The notes under the pieces are model-generated. The model saw nothing but the letters and a program-made list of their open reading frames with translations, was not told where the DNA came from and ran no database searches. 58,598 nt of DNA from Mucilaginibacter sp. Lineage in GTDB: Bacteria > Bacteroidota > Bacteroidia > Sphingobacteriales > Sphingobacteriaceae. This document shows, in pieces, positions 26,226-36,167 of the stretch (positions are counted from its first letter, which is position 1; each line of letters starts with the position of its first letter). Both the position numbers and the translations under genes were made by a program. The stretch spans positions 1 to 58,598 of the forward strand of contig JAUCSE010000018.1 in the NCBI GenBank assembly GCA_030445275.1, given 5' to 3'.

Positions 26226-26346
26226 GTTTTTTAGTCCGAAAGTCGAAAAAGTCCGGAAGTCAGCAAGAAAAGCGACTAAATCTCAGCTAAAGATCAAAAC
26301 AAACCAACCTTTATCCTTTTACCTTTCTCCTTTCACCTCAAAAATG

Positions 26347-26354
26347 TACTTTTG
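26347..26354 (+). promoter_or_regulatory. -7 element (TACTTTTG) of aspS
   Basis: TACTTTTG is an exact TAnnTTTG match 22 nt before the aspS ATG. The -33 position holds only pyrimidine-rich sequence. The predicted leader is about 16 nt. Confidence 0.55.
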
Positions 26355-26376
26355 CAAACTTTTATAAAACATTGCT

Positions 26377-28122
26377 ATGCTTAGAACTCATACCTGCGGC
26401 GAATTAAATATCAGCAACTTAGGCCAATCGGTTACTTTATGCGGATGGGTACAAAAATCGCGCGATTTGGGCGGTACCACATTTATTGATGTGCGCGACC
26501 GTTATGGTTTAACCCAATTGGTATTAAATACCGATACCGACGCTACCCTACGCGAAAAAAGCCGTGAGTTAGGTCGCGAATTTGTGATAAAAGTTACCGG
26601 CAAGGTGCTTGAGCGCTCTAACAAAAACACTAAAATACCAACCGGCGAAATCGAGATTGCCGTTGAAGATATAGAAATACTAAACGCGGCTAAACTACCT
26701 CCGTTTTTAATTGAAGATGAAACCGATGGCGGCGAGGAGCTTCGTGCCAAATACCGTTACCTTGACCTGCGCCGTGCACCTATACGCAATAACCTGGTTT
26801 TGCGCCACAAAATGGCACAGGAAATCCGCAAATACTTGGACGGACTTGATTTTATAGAAGTTGAAACCCCGGTACTGATCAAATCGACCCCGGAAGGCGC
26901 GCGCGATTTTGTGGTACCAAGCCGCATGAACCCGGGCGAGTTTTATGCCTTGCCGCAATCGCCGCAAACTTTTAAACAATTGCTGATGGTGAGCGGTTTC
27001 GACCGTTATTTCCAGATCGTTAAATGTTTTAGGGATGAGGACTTAAGAGCCGATCGCCAGCCGGAGTTTACACAGATCGATTGTGAGCTGTCGTTCATTA
27101 CACAGGAAGACATTTTAAATATTTTTGAGGGATTGACCCAACACCTGTTCAAAACTGTAAAAGGTATTGACCTGGGTACTTTCCCGCGCATGCAATATGT
27201 TGATGCCGCCCGTTTATATGGTTCTGACAAACCGGATATCCGTTTCGGGATGGAGTTTGTGGAACTGAATGACGTTGTTAAAGGCAAAGGTTTCAGCATT
27301 TTTGATAATGCCGAACTGGTAGTGGGCATCAACGCCAAAGGCTGCGCCAACTATACCCGCAAACAAATTGACGAACTAACCGAGTGGTTAAAACGCCCCC
27401 AAATTGGTGTTACCGGCATGATCTATTGTCGTTATAATGAAGACAGTACTTTAAAATCATCCGTTGATAAATTTTATAGTGAAGATGAGCTGACCAATTG
27501 GGCTGCCGCATTTAATGCCGAAAAAGGCGACTTGATGCTGATACTTGCCGGCCAAACCGACAAGGTACGCAAACAACTAAACGAGCTTAGGTTAGAAATG
27601 GGTACCCGTTTAGGGCTGCGCGATAAAAATAAATTCGCCCCGCTATGGGTGTTGGATTTTCCATTATTGGAGTGGGATGAAGAAAGTGAGCGCTACCACG
27701 CCATGCACCACCCGTTCACCTCTCCAAAACCTGAGGATATTGCCCTGCTGGATACCGATCCGGGAGCTGTACGCGCCAACGCTTATGATCTGGTGATCAA
27801 CGGTACCGAGGTTGGTGGTGGATCTATCCGTATCCATGACCGTGCCATGCAGTCGTTGATGTTTAAACACCTGGGATTTTCGCCTGAGGAAGCACAAAAA
27901 CAATTTGGCTTTTTGATGGATGCCTTTGAATACGGCGCACCTCCGCATGGTGGTTTGGCCCTTGGCTTTGATCGCCTGGTATCTATATTTGCCGGACTGG
28001 ATTCTATACGCGATGTAATCGCATTCCCTAAAAACAATTCGGGCCGCGACGTGATGATCGATTCGCCATCAACCATTGCGGATGCACAGATGACCGAGCT
28101 TAAAATAAAAACAACCGTATAA
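26377..28122 (+). CDS. aspS: Aspartyl-tRNA synthetase
   Basis: The 581-residue class II synthetase has the OB-fold anticodon-binding domain ([20 protein letters not shown] in pieces), motif 2 ([21 protein letters not shown] recognised as [16 protein letters not shown]), a bacterial GAD-type insertion (about 290-420) and motif 3 ([13 protein letters not shown]). It charges tRNA-Asp with aspartate in the cytoplasm. Length and motifs are normal for the bacterial type. It has its own promoter and a terminator between it and the FKBP gene. Confidence 0.97.
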   Translation: MLRTHTCGELNISNLGQSVTLCGWVQKSRDLGGTTFIDVRDRYGLTQLVLNTDTDATLREKSRELGREFVIKVTGKVLERSNKNTKIPTGEIEIAVEDIEILNAAKLPPFLIEDETDGGEELRAKYRYLDLRRAPIRNNLVLRHKMAQEIRKYLDGLDFIEVETPVLIKSTPEGARDFVVPSRMNPGEFYALPQSPQTFKQLLMVSGFDRYFQIVKCFRDEDLRADRQPEFTQIDCELSFITQEDILNIFEGLTQHLFKTVKGIDLGTFPRMQYVDAARLYGSDKPDIRFGMEFVELNDVVKGKGFSIFDNAELVVGINAKGCANYTRKQIDELTEWLKRPQIGVTGMIYCRYNEDSTLKSSVDKFYSEDELTNWAAAFNAEKGDLMLILAGQTDKVRKQLNELRLEMGTRLGLRDKNKFAPLWVLDFPLLEWDEESERYHAMHHPFTSPKPEDIALLDTDPGAVRANAYDLVINGTEVGGGSIRIHDRAMQSLMFKHLGFSPEEAQKQFGFLMDAFEYGAPPHGGLALGFDRLVSIFAGLDSIRDVIAFPKNNSGRDVMIDSPSTIADAQMTELKIKTTV

Positions 28123-28142
28123 GTTTAATTATATATGCATTG

Positions 28143-28196
28143 AGGCTCCTTTTGAATTTCTTCTGACCCCGGAAATTTGGAGGGAGCTTTTTTATA
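28143..28196 (+). terminator. Intrinsic terminator after aspS
   Basis: GCTCC..GAATTTC and GAAATT..GGAGC form a two-part stem followed by TTTTTTA. It ends a few bases before the ATG of the FKBP gene at 28204, so that gene needs its own start within or just after the hairpin. Confidence 0.7.
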
Positions 28197-28203
28197 AAAC
28201 ACC

Positions 28204-28668
28204 ATGACGAAATATATTTTACTGTTAAGCGCTATCATGATCACGCTGGCATCCTGCTCCAGCAAGCCATCTGCTAGCGTAGCTAAACAAGCCGGGATCG
28301 ACGATTCCATTATCAGGGTATACCTGGCCGCTAACCCTGCAATAAAAGCAGTTAAAGATTCATCATCAGGCTTATACTACCAGGTTACCAAACTGGGTAC
28401 CGGACCCTACCCTACTGAAAATTCATTTGTTACGGTAAACTATACCTGTAGCTTAATTGGTGGCCGACGCTTTGACCAGGGTAGTGATTTTTCGAGCTCA
28501 TTATCCGGCCTGGTAAAAGCCTGGCAAATAGGTGTGCCCCATGTAAAAGCAGGTGGCAATATCGTATTATTTGTACCATCACGATTAGCTTACGGCCCTG
28601 CTGGTGCCGGCCCTATTCCTGAAAATGCCGTACTTACTTTTGACATAGACCTAACTAGCTTTCAATAA
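28204..28668 (+). CDS. FKBP-type peptidyl-prolyl isomerase lipoprotein 1
   Basis: The 154-residue precursor has a lipoprotein signal (lipobox LASC). It then has a linker and an FKBP domain from about residue 55: TVNYTCSL, RRFDQG, GLVKAWQIGVPHVKAGG, LAYGPAGAGPIP and TFDIDL. The key aromatic residues and the Asp of the FD pair are present, so isomerase activity is plausible. The protein is probably anchored at the periplasmic face of a membrane. It is followed by a paralogue after 175 nt. Confidence 0.87.
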   Translation: MTKYILLLSAIMITLASCSSKPSASVAKQAGIDDSIIRVYLAANPAIKAVKDSSSGLYYQVTKLGTGPYPTENSFVTVNYTCSLIGGRRFDQGSDFSSSLSGLVKAWQIGVPHVKAGGNIVLFVPSRLAYGPAGAGPIPENAVLTFDIDLTSFQ

Positions 28669-28843
28669 ACAAGCTTTAATAAAGCGTCGATCAGGTAACA
28701 TTATTGATACTTAAACCACTAAAATTAAGATCAAAGCAATAAGGTAAATCTATTTATCACAAAAAAGGCCATCTTTATACTCAAACAAAATAAATGCTAT
28801 AATTTTTGATTGAAAAATCTGTTATAACGCTAAAAGATCGATT

Positions 28844-29341
28844 ATGAAGAAATATTTTTTACTCTTAAGTTTATTTGCTGTTACTCTGACATCCTGTTTA
28901 AAAAATAATTCGGATGTGCAACCAACCGATTCTACAGTGGTTGTTGATCCTGTAAAACAAGCAGCGGCCGATAGTGTATTAATTTCAGCCTATCTGACCG
29001 CAAATCCAACTATCAAAGCCAAAAAGGATACTGCTTCTGGCTTGTATTATCAGATATTAACTCCAGGTACAGGTACCAATCCAACGGTAAATTCAACCGT
29101 AACGGTTTCTTACACGGGCAGTCTGCTAAATGGCACTCAGTTTGGTTCAGGTACAGGATTTACGACACTCCTATCCGGTTTAATACCTGCCTGGCAAATA
29201 GGTGTGCCTTTAATAAAAACAGGAGGCAGCATTTTATTAATTGCACCATCACGATTGGGTTATGGCAATACCTCGCCCGCGGCTAGTATACCTGCAAATT
29301 CGGTATTGGTATTCACCATTAACCTGACTAGCTTTAATTAG
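28844..29341 (+). CDS. FKBP-type peptidyl-prolyl isomerase lipoprotein 2 (lost Asp)
   Basis: The 165-residue lipoprotein (lipobox LTSC) is a paralogue of the preceding gene and shares the AANP/TANP...IKA.KD..SGLYYQ linker. In the FKBP domain the FD pair reads FG (QFGSGTGF), so the Asp that contacts the proline carbonyl region in active FKBPs is missing. It may be a weaker isomerase or only a chaperone. A strong terminator follows at 29367-29396. Confidence 0.85.
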   Translation: MKKYFLLLSLFAVTLTSCLKNNSDVQPTDSTVVVDPVKQAAADSVLISAYLTANPTIKAKKDTASGLYYQILTPGTGTNPTVNSTVTVSYTGSLLNGTQFGSGTGFTTLLSGLIPAWQIGVPLIKTGGSILLIAPSRLGYGNTSPAASIPANSVLVFTINLTSFN

Positions 29342-29366
29342 GCATACCATTTTATAGATATAAGCA

Positions 29367-29396
29367 TAAGCCCGGAAATTATACCGGGCTTTTTTT
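29367..29396 (+). terminator. Intrinsic terminator after FKBP 2
   Basis: AGCCCGG and CCGGGCT pair around AAATTATA and are followed by TTTTTT. Confidence 0.9.
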
Positions 29397-29495
29397 GTAT
29401 GTACTCTTTTTTTTTATTTCTGTTACGATATCTTATAAGCAGCGGGCTATCATTTTCAAAGTTTTGTTCTTATCTTAAGTGTTTTAAAACCCCGT

Positions 29496-30806
29496 ATGAA
29501 AAAACTTTACATTTTGTTGCTTTCCTTAAGTGCTTTTCAGGCGCTTGCCCAAAAAAAAGATGGCGTTTCAACACAGATCAGCAATAAGGCCGATGCCTTA
29601 CAAGACCAGGTGATTGCCTGGCGACGCGATTTTCATGAACATCCAGAACTGGGTAATCATGAAGTGCGTACATCGGCCATTATTGCCAAACACCTGCAAT
29701 CGTTAGGTATACAGGTGCAAACCGGTATTGCTACAACCGGTGTTGTGGGGATACTAAAAGGCGATAAACCCGGGCCGGTAGTTGCTCTGCGTGCCGATAT
29801 GGACGGTTTGCCGGTAATTGAACGCACACCGGTACCTTTTGCATCAAAAGTAAAAACCACATACCGGGGGCAGGAAGTTGGTGTAATGCATGCCTGCGGA
29901 CATGATTCGCATATGGCTATTTTGATGGGGGTAGCGCAGGTACTGTCGACCATGAAAAGCGAGTTGCATGGTACGGTGAAATTTATTTTTCAGCCAGCCG
30001 AAGAAGGTGTAGAACCAGGTCAGAAAGGCGGTGCCGAAGAAATGGTGAAGGAGGGGGTGTTAGAAAACCCGAAGGTTAACGTAATTTTTGGCTTACACAT
30101 CAATTCGCAAACCGAGGTTGGAACCATAGGATATCGCCCGGGTGGAACGATGGCCGGCGTTAACGATATGCAGATCATTGTAAAAGGGCGCTCAGCACAT
30201 GGGGCCTATCCGTGGTCGAGCATTGACCCGATAGTGGTTTCCGCCGAGATCATTAACAACCTGCAAACTATAGTAAGCCGCAATATTAATGTAACAGAAA
30301 ATCCTGCCGTAGTTACTGTAGGGGCCATAAAAGGCGGCAATCGCTCCAACATCATTCCCGAATCGGTTGAAATGCTGGGAACCATACGCTCATTTACTGT
30401 GGCCGATGAAAAGCTGATGATTGAAAGGATCAAGCAGATAGCCACTAAAACCGCCGAAGCACAGGGCGCAACTGCCGAAATTAAAATTCCATACAGCAGC
30501 CACTACCCGGTCACGTTTAATGATCCCGAGCTTACTCAAAAAATGTTGCCTAGTTTACAGCGTACCGCCGGTACTAAAAACGTACTACTGCGCCAGCCGG
30601 TAACCGGAGCCGAAGATTTTAGCTTTTACCAAGAAAAAGTTCCCGGATTATTCTTCTTTTTAGGTGGAATGCCCAAAGGTGGCGACCCGATCAAAGCCCC
30701 GTCACATCATACGCCCGATTTTTATATTGACGAAAGTGGATTTACATTAGGTGTGAAAGCCCTTTGTAACTTAACTTTGGACTATATGAATAGCAATGCC
30801 AAATAA
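29496..30806 (+). CDS. M20 family amidohydrolase (aminoacylase/hippurate hydrolase type)
   Basis: The 436-residue protein has a signal peptide (MKKLYILLLSLSAFQALAQ) and M20D motifs: RRDFHEHPELG, ALRADMDGLP, MHACGHDSHM (metal ligands), FQPAEEG (catalytic Glu pair), the dimerisation domain GRSAHGAYPW and TGAEDFSFY. Such enzymes remove acyl groups from N-acyl amino acids. The signal peptide puts it in the periplasm. It is followed 24 nt later by an NTF2-like gene on the same strand, so the two are likely co-transcribed. Confidence 0.92.
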   Translation: MKKLYILLLSLSAFQALAQKKDGVSTQISNKADALQDQVIAWRRDFHEHPELGNHEVRTSAIIAKHLQSLGIQVQTGIATTGVVGILKGDKPGPVVALRADMDGLPVIERTPVPFASKVKTTYRGQEVGVMHACGHDSHMAILMGVAQVLSTMKSELHGTVKFIFQPAEEGVEPGQKGGAEEMVKEGVLENPKVNVIFGLHINSQTEVGTIGYRPGGTMAGVNDMQIIVKGRSAHGAYPWSSIDPIVVSAEIINNLQTIVSRNINVTENPAVVTVGAIKGGNRSNIIPESVEMLGTIRSFTVADEKLMIERIKQIATKTAEAQGATAEIKIPYSSHYPVTFNDPELTQKMLPSLQRTAGTKNVLLRQPVTGAEDFSFYQEKVPGLFFFLGGMPKGGDPIKAPSHHTPDFYIDESGFTLGVKALCNLTLDYMNSNAK

Positions 30807-30830
30807 TATAAATCATATTAACCGGATATC

Positions 30831-31337
30831 ATGATGAAAAGCATATTAACTATGGTATTTATGGGTTTGCTGATAAGCCTGTTATCCTTGCAAAAAACTA
30901 ATGCAGCAGATGTAGGCCGCTATGATACCGTAAAAACATTAAAGCCCGAGGTTCTGGAAATTGTAAACCGGGTATTAAAAGCCTCCTATACATTTGACAT
31001 TGCAAAAGTATCTGAATTATATGCGCCAAATGCGATGGTTATTGATGAACAATCGCCCTTTTCCTGGAACGGACCGCTAGCAGGCGTGCAATGGGTAAAC
31101 TCAGTTCAAAAAGCAGTAAAAGATTTTAAAATAAAGGACTTTAAAGTTAATGTGAAACGCGTAAAGGTTTTTCAGCAAACCGATGAAATTGCTTATTTGG
31201 TTGTACCTGTTGAGTATACCGGCACCATTAATGGCGAGCCTTTTGATGAAGAAGGTGGGTTTACGTTTGTATTGCGCATAGTAGGTGATAAATGGCTCAT
31301 CAAGAGCCAGGCATGGGTGCCTAAAAATGGTTTATAA
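30831..31337 (+). CDS. Secreted NTF2-like (SnoaL-type) protein
   Basis: The 168-residue protein has a signal peptide ending near LQKTNAAD and a compact alpha+beta cone fold, suggested by YTFDIAKVSELYAPNAMVIDE and the terminal FVLRIVGDKWLIKSQAWVP. Members of this superfamily serve as enzymes or binding proteins; no catalytic residues can be named here. A second ATG follows the first immediately. It shares a probable transcript with the M20 amidohydrolase upstream. Confidence 0.7.
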   Translation: MMKSILTMVFMGLLISLLSLQKTNAADVGRYDTVKTLKPEVLEIVNRVLKASYTFDIAKVSELYAPNAMVIDEQSPFSWNGPLAGVQWVNSVQKAVKDFKIKDFKVNVKRVKVFQQTDEIAYLVVPVEYTGTINGEPFDEEGGFTFVLRIVGDKWLIKSQAWVPKNGL

Positions 31338-31392
31338 TCCTCTGAATTAAAGCTTATTCATTCTACCTTTTACGAAAAACACCACACAAACG

Positions 31393-31478
31393 CGTCATTG
31401 CGAGGTACGAAGCAATCTCTATGCTGTCCAGAGCGACTCTGCATTTCGGGGATTGCTTCGTACCTTACAGCAATGACG
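31393..31478. repeat. Hairpin repeat family A, copy 6
   Basis: An 86-bp version with intact left arm, short loop (GTCCAGAGCGACTCTGCATTTCGG) and a right arm that carries a small insertion (TACCTTACAGCAATGACG). It lies between convergent gene ends. Confidence 0.85.
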
Positions 31479-31600
31479 TGCGGAAAAGAGCTTAGAGAGA
31501 CTTACGAAGTTTAACAGCGCTTGGGTATGATTAAATCATCTGCACATCTAAAACGGTGAAGCCCTCAACGGAGTTAATCCGCACATTTGCACATCTATTT

Positions 31601-34498
31601 TTACCCCAATATCTCCTTAATATCATCAGCAGTAAGTGACTTGATAAAACTCTCCTCCGTGGTGATCAACGCGCGGCTGAGGCTCAGTTTACGCTGTTGC
31701 AGGGCTAATATTTTCTCTTCAACAGAATCTTTGGTGATAAATTTATAGATAAATACGTTTTTGGTTTGGCCTATACGGTGGGTACGGTCAATAGCCTGTT
31801 GCTCAACAGCCGGGTTCCACCATGGATCGAGGATAAACACATAATCAGCTTCGGTCAGGTTAAGCCCTACGCCACCGGCTTTGATCGAGATCAGGAACAC
31901 TCTTGTTTTCTCATCCTCCTGAAACTGTTTTACCACATCGCCACGATTTTGGGTGCTGCCGTCAAGGTATACGTAAGGCACATTCTCGCGCTCAAAATAC
32001 TCGCGGTATATGGTGAGCTGTTTTACAAACTGCGAAAATATCAACACTTTGTGCCCGCCATCCAATACGTTGGCCAGGGTGTGCACCACATTCTCAAACT
32101 TACCGCTATCGCCCTCATAATCCTTATCAATCATGATGGGGTGGTTAGCAATTTGCCGTAGCTTGATGAGGCCCTGTAATACCTGTATCTGGGTTTTGGC
32201 AAAGGTGCCGTCCTCCAGGCTTTTCAGCAGTTCGTTACGGTATTCAGATTTTACCTCTTCATACACCGATGCCTGTTCTTCGCTCATCTGACAGTAGAAA
32301 AGGGTTTCGGTTTTTGGCGGCAGCTCGGTAGCTACCTGCTCCTTGGTTCGGCGTAAAACAAAGGGTTTTATTAATGCCTGCAACTTGCGGGCCTTATCTT
32401 CGTCTTTTTTCTTTTCAATAGGTGTTACAAACTCATTTTGGAAAAACTGCTGACTACCCAGCAAACCAGGGTTAATGAACGACATTTGTGTCCAAAGATC
32501 ATTTACCGAGTTCTCAACCGGGGTACCGCTCAGTATCAATTTAAAGCGCGATTTAAGCTGCTTAACCGCTTGGAACGATTTGGATGATGGGTTCTTGATG
32601 TTCTGACTTTCGTCAAGTATTACATAATCAAAAAAGTACTCCTTAAACATACCAATATCAATACGACTGATGCCATAAGTGGTGATTACCACATCATAAT
32701 TGGCAAACACCTCCGCCGACCGGTAACGCAAAGTACCCGTATGTACCATCAATTTTAGTTGCGGGGCAAATTTCTTTGCCTCGTTAAGCCAGTTATAAAT
32801 TAAGGAGGTAGGCATGATCACCAGCGATGTAGCTTTACTGCCTGCGGCCTCGGTATCCTCTTTATGCTTTTGCAGCAGGGCAAGGGTTTGTATGGTTTTA
32901 CCAAGCCCCATATCGTCGGCCAGGCAGCCACCAAAATGGTAACTCTTTAAAAAGTGGAACCAATTGTAGCCTGCTTTCTGGTATGGCCTTAAATTACCGG
33001 CGAAGTTTTGAGGCATATCAATCTCTTCCAGCTCCTCAAAATTGGTGAGTTTTTGCAGCTTGCGGGTCATGGCAACGTTGGCCATTTCGCCTTCGGCAAG
33101 ATCATTTACCAAACCTATGTGGTGGCGGCGCAATTTCAGGTCGTTATTGCCCTCGGTAAAATGCAATAGGTTACCATATTGCGAAAACCATTTTTCGGGG
33201 ATCACCGCTATTTCGCCCGAAGGCAGGGTAAATTCCTTCTTACGATTCAGGATATGATTTTTAAGCTGGATGAATGGTATACTGTAAGGCCCAAACCATA
33301 CCACAGCATGAATATCAAACCAGTCGTTATTTTCTTTTACTTCCAGGTCGATCTTGCTGTTGCCAAATACGTAGCGTTTTTGGCCTTCGGGCTGCTCCAG
33401 CTCAAAACCCAGCTCAATCAGCTGGTCGTGATGTTGATTCATCCATTCAAAAACGGAGAAGGAGTGGTCTGTCTCTTCGTCATGGTTATTATCTACCTCC
33501 AGGTTCTGGAACAGGCTCGATACCGTTTTAAGGCCCAGCTGCTCCAGCTGCTGCATCTTGTTTTTTTCCCAGGTAATGGAGCGTTTAATACGATGAAAAA
33601 TATAATCGTCACCATTTTTCTCCATCCTTACAGATACGTGCCTGCCATCGCCATAAGGAAAAATATAACCGGCATATTTAAAATACAATTGCAGCTGCGA
33701 GGTGCCACCTTCAATATAAATAGGTTTTAATGCCGCCTGAGCATCGTATTTTTCGGTATTGATGGTAAAACCCTCGGCATATACATTATGCTTCTCGATA
33801 AGCGGGGCAACAAATTTTTCAAAGTACGATTGTTCTGACGATCGTGGAATGGCTATAAAACGCTTGTTCAGGAACGGGAGCAGCTTTTTACCTTCTATCT
33901 CCTTATCAAAATAGTAGAGGGTATCATCCAACAGCATCCAAGCAGGGTGGTTACAAATGATCTCGGCGTTTTTAAACATGAACTCGATGCGCATGCCCTG
34001 GTATTTGATGGTGGGGAAATACCTGATCTCCTCCTCATTACGCCTAAAATGGAACAACACCGATGCCGGTTCTGTGGCTATCTGTAGCTTACGCTCGCCG
34101 GGGTAGCCTTCCTTGCTCATCTGATACACCTGTTTGGTGCCTAGCAGGGTCAGCGCTTCGGCCATACGCTTTTCCATTTTGGGGCGGATGGTATCAAATA
34201 GCTGCTCATTAAATATCTTGGCAAAAAACTCAAACGGACGAATAGGCTTTTTATAATATCTTTTGATCACATTGCCCTGCTCCATCTCCTCCAGTATCTT
34301 GATAAGCTTGATGTCGGTATCATCCAGACAATGGATAAATTCCTTTGCTGTGTTGGAGAATAAACGCTGGTGAGTTAATGAAAATTCGCCGTTAGGATTA
34401 AGCTGAACTATGTGTGGTTCAATAACATACGACAAGTACTCATGCCGGGCAATGGCATATATAATTTGGCAAGGTTTTGTACTGTCGACTCGTAGCAT
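31601..34498 (-). CDS. SNF2-family DEAD/DEAH helicase
   Basis: The 965-residue protein has a long N-terminal region (1 to about 470) without motifs I recognise. The Swi2/Snf2 ATPase core follows: motif I DDMGLGKTIQT, motif Ia VIMPTSLIYNW, motif II LDESQNIKN, motif III LSGTPVENS, motif V GGVGLNLTEAD and motif VI QAIDRTHRIGQT. It is probably a DNA translocase that remodels protein-DNA complexes, possibly linked to transcription like RapA. Motif II has DESQ instead of DEAH, as in many bacterial members. It lies just downstream of the polymerase IV gene, with a repeat between. Confidence 0.92.
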   Translation of the reverse strand: MLRVDSTKPCQIIYAIARHEYLSYVIEPHIVQLNPNGEFSLTHQRLFSNTAKEFIHCLDDTDIKLIKILEEMEQGNVIKRYYKKPIRPFEFFAKIFNEQLFDTIRPKMEKRMAEALTLLGTKQVYQMSKEGYPGERKLQIATEPASVLFHFRRNEEEIRYFPTIKYQGMRIEFMFKNAEIICNHPAWMLLDDTLYYFDKEIEGKKLLPFLNKRFIAIPRSSEQSYFEKFVAPLIEKHNVYAEGFTINTEKYDAQAALKPIYIEGGTSQLQLYFKYAGYIFPYGDGRHVSVRMEKNGDDYIFHRIKRSITWEKNKMQQLEQLGLKTVSSLFQNLEVDNNHDEETDHSFSVFEWMNQHHDQLIELGFELEQPEGQKRYVFGNSKIDLEVKENNDWFDIHAVVWFGPYSIPFIQLKNHILNRKKEFTLPSGEIAVIPEKWFSQYGNLLHFTEGNNDLKLRRHHIGLVNDLAEGEMANVAMTRKLQKLTNFEELEEIDMPQNFAGNLRPYQKAGYNWFHFLKSYHFGGCLADDMGLGKTIQTLALLQKHKEDTEAAGSKATSLVIMPTSLIYNWLNEAKKFAPQLKLMVHTGTLRYRSAEVFANYDVVITTYGISRIDIGMFKEYFFDYVILDESQNIKNPSSKSFQAVKQLKSRFKLILSGTPVENSVNDLWTQMSFINPGLLGSQQFFQNEFVTPIEKKKDEDKARKLQALIKPFVLRRTKEQVATELPPKTETLFYCQMSEEQASVYEEVKSEYRNELLKSLEDGTFAKTQIQVLQGLIKLRQIANHPIMIDKDYEGDSGKFENVVHTLANVLDGGHKVLIFSQFVKQLTIYREYFERENVPYVYLDGSTQNRGDVVKQFQEDEKTRVFLISIKAGGVGLNLTEADYVFILDPWWNPAVEQQAIDRTHRIGQTKNVFIYKFITKDSVEEKILALQQRKLSLSRALITTEESFIKSLTADDIKEILG

Positions 34499-34830
34499 TA
34501 AACTTTTGATAAAAAATTTATTGAAGCTACATCAACAAAAAATTCAAACGTAATGAGAATTTGCTGTAATTGGAAGTGTTTTGTGTTAAATAATTGTTAA
34601 CAGCGGTAAGGAAATGCGCTAAAGAGTTGATTTAGTTGTGGAAACAAAATCAATGTAGCCGTCGCTCGGCTCCAGCCGAGTGACTATTATTACGCGGTGT
34701 CCCGCCGCCGAAATGTTTACACAATGATATACGCTGGCCAGAGGCCTGGTGATAGTAGTCACTCGGCTGGAGCCGAGCGACTACTGTAAATTTTAAAGCC
34801 GCTTTGCATATAAGTTCCCCCCTTCAGGGG
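34499..34830. other. Intergenic region with paired palindromes
   Basis: Apart from the BIME-like element at 34655-34785 I see no gene here. The left part (34499-34650) is AT-rich and should hold the SNF2 gene promoter, but no TAnnTTTG match is visible to me. Confidence 0.5.
34655..34785. repeat. BIME-like pair of inverted palindromes
   Basis: Two arms (34655-34688 and 34752-34785) are inverted copies and each is itself palindromic around CTCGGCTCCAGCCGAG. A 63-nt spacer separates them. This doubly palindromic design can form nested hairpins or a cruciform and resembles the BIME arrangement of REP elements. Confidence 0.8.
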
Positions 34831-35949
34831 CTAAAACTCCAGCCCCAACTGATCGCCGGGACCGGCCTCTCTTTCTTCTTTTTGTTTGGGTACGATATCG
34901 CCAAAGTTGGAGAGAGATATACCCAGCAGCCTGATCCGTGCATCTTCCAAATTGGTGGCCGCCATCAGTTGTTTAGCCGTTTTACTGATCGTTTCCAGAT
35001 CATTAAAGGCAATAGGAAACGATTGGTTGCGGGTGATCTGTTTAAAGTCGCTGTATTTTATTTTGAGGGTGAGCGTGCGGCCCTTCAGGTTATATTTGAT
35101 CAGACGATCATATACCGTTACCGCTATTTTGTCAAGCTCAACTTCCATTTCTTCGAGCGTTGTTAGGTCATAAGCAAAAGTATCTTCGGCTCCTAATGAT
35201 TTAGTTTCGCGGTGGGGTTGTACCCCGCGATTATCTATTCCACGCACTATCTGGTAATAGAATTTACCGGCTTTGCCAAAGTGACGGATCAATTCGTCTT
35301 CGGTGAGTTTTTTCAGGTCGGCGCCCGTGTGCAGGCCCATTTGTTTCATTTTTTGAGCTGTAACCTTCCCGACCCCAAAAAACTTTTCGACAGGCAGGCG
35401 TTCCATAAAATCTTCGATGGTTGACGGGCCAATAAATTTCAGACCGTCCGGTTTATTAATGTCCGAAGCTATTTTGGCTACAAATTTATTGATAGATACC
35501 CCTGCCGAGGCAGTTAACTGCAACTCGTCTTTGATGGCTTGCTTGATCTGCTTGGCAATTTCAATGGCCGAGCCTATGTTCAACTTATCGTTGGTTACAT
35601 CAAGATAAGCTTCATCCAATGAGAGGGGCTCGATCAGGTCGGTATACCGGCTAAATATCTCTCTTATTCTTCGCGACACTTCATTATACGCCGCAAATCG
35701 CGGTCGCACAAATACGGCATCCGGGCAAAGCTGCACAGCTCTTTTTGATGACATAGCCGAGCGGATGCCAAACTTACGCGCCTCATAGCTGGCCGTAGCC
35801 ACCACCCCGCCCCTGCCCTGGGGCGATCCGCCAACTACCAGGGCCTTACCACGGTACTCCGGAAAATCACGCTGCTCAACCGATGCGTAAAAAGCATCCA
35901 TATCAATATGGATAATTTTACGGATGATTTGAACGGGTTCGTTTTGCAT
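34831..35949 (-). CDS. dinB: DNA polymerase IV (Y family)
   Basis: The 372-residue translesion polymerase starts its palm with IIHIDMDAFYASVEQRD and has the catalytic pair in PLSLDEAYLDVT. It continues with a thumb HhH region (FFGVGKVTAQKMKQMGLHTG) and a little-finger domain. It ends in QLGLEF, a likely sliding-clamp binding motif. It extends primers across damaged bases. The stop codon lies at the border of a short palindromic stretch (CCCTTCAGGGG). Confidence 0.95.
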   Translation of the reverse strand: MQNEPVQIIRKIIHIDMDAFYASVEQRDFPEYRGKALVVGGSPQGRGGVVATASYEARKFGIRSAMSSKRAVQLCPDAVFVRPRFAAYNEVSRRIREIFSRYTDLIEPLSLDEAYLDVTNDKLNIGSAIEIAKQIKQAIKDELQLTASAGVSINKFVAKIASDINKPDGLKFIGPSTIEDFMERLPVEKFFGVGKVTAQKMKQMGLHTGADLKKLTEDELIRHFGKAGKFYYQIVRGIDNRGVQPHRETKSLGAEDTFAYDLTTLEEMEVELDKIAVTVYDRLIKYNLKGRTLTLKIKYSDFKQITRNQSFPIAFNDLETISKTAKQLMAATNLEDARIRLLGISLSNFGDIVPKQKEEREAGPGDQLGLEF

Positions 35950-36031
35950 GGGATTTAAGCAAATATACGGAGAGGCTTTGCTAAAATGAATAACTAAACG
36001 CAGCGTTAACTCACCCTGGCATCTCTACGCG

Positions 36032-36143
36032 CGTCATTGCGAGGTACGAAGCAATCTCTACGCAGGCAGGTCGATCATTGATGTTCTAAACTATTCTATT
36101 TGCTCTGTACAGCATAGAGATTGCTTCGTACCTCGCAATGACG
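36032..36143. repeat. Hairpin repeat family A, copy 7 (loop inverted)
   Basis: The 112-bp element has the usual arms, but its loop is in the reverse orientation: it begins AATCTCTACGCAGGCAGGTCGA and ends TGCTCTGTACAGCATAGAGATT. The central part (ATTGATGTTCTAAACTATTC) is longer than in other copies. Only the loop direction distinguishes it from copies 1, 2, 4, 6 and 8. Confidence 0.85.
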
Positions 36144-36167
36144 TGTATTGGTTGCGCCTTCGCCGAT

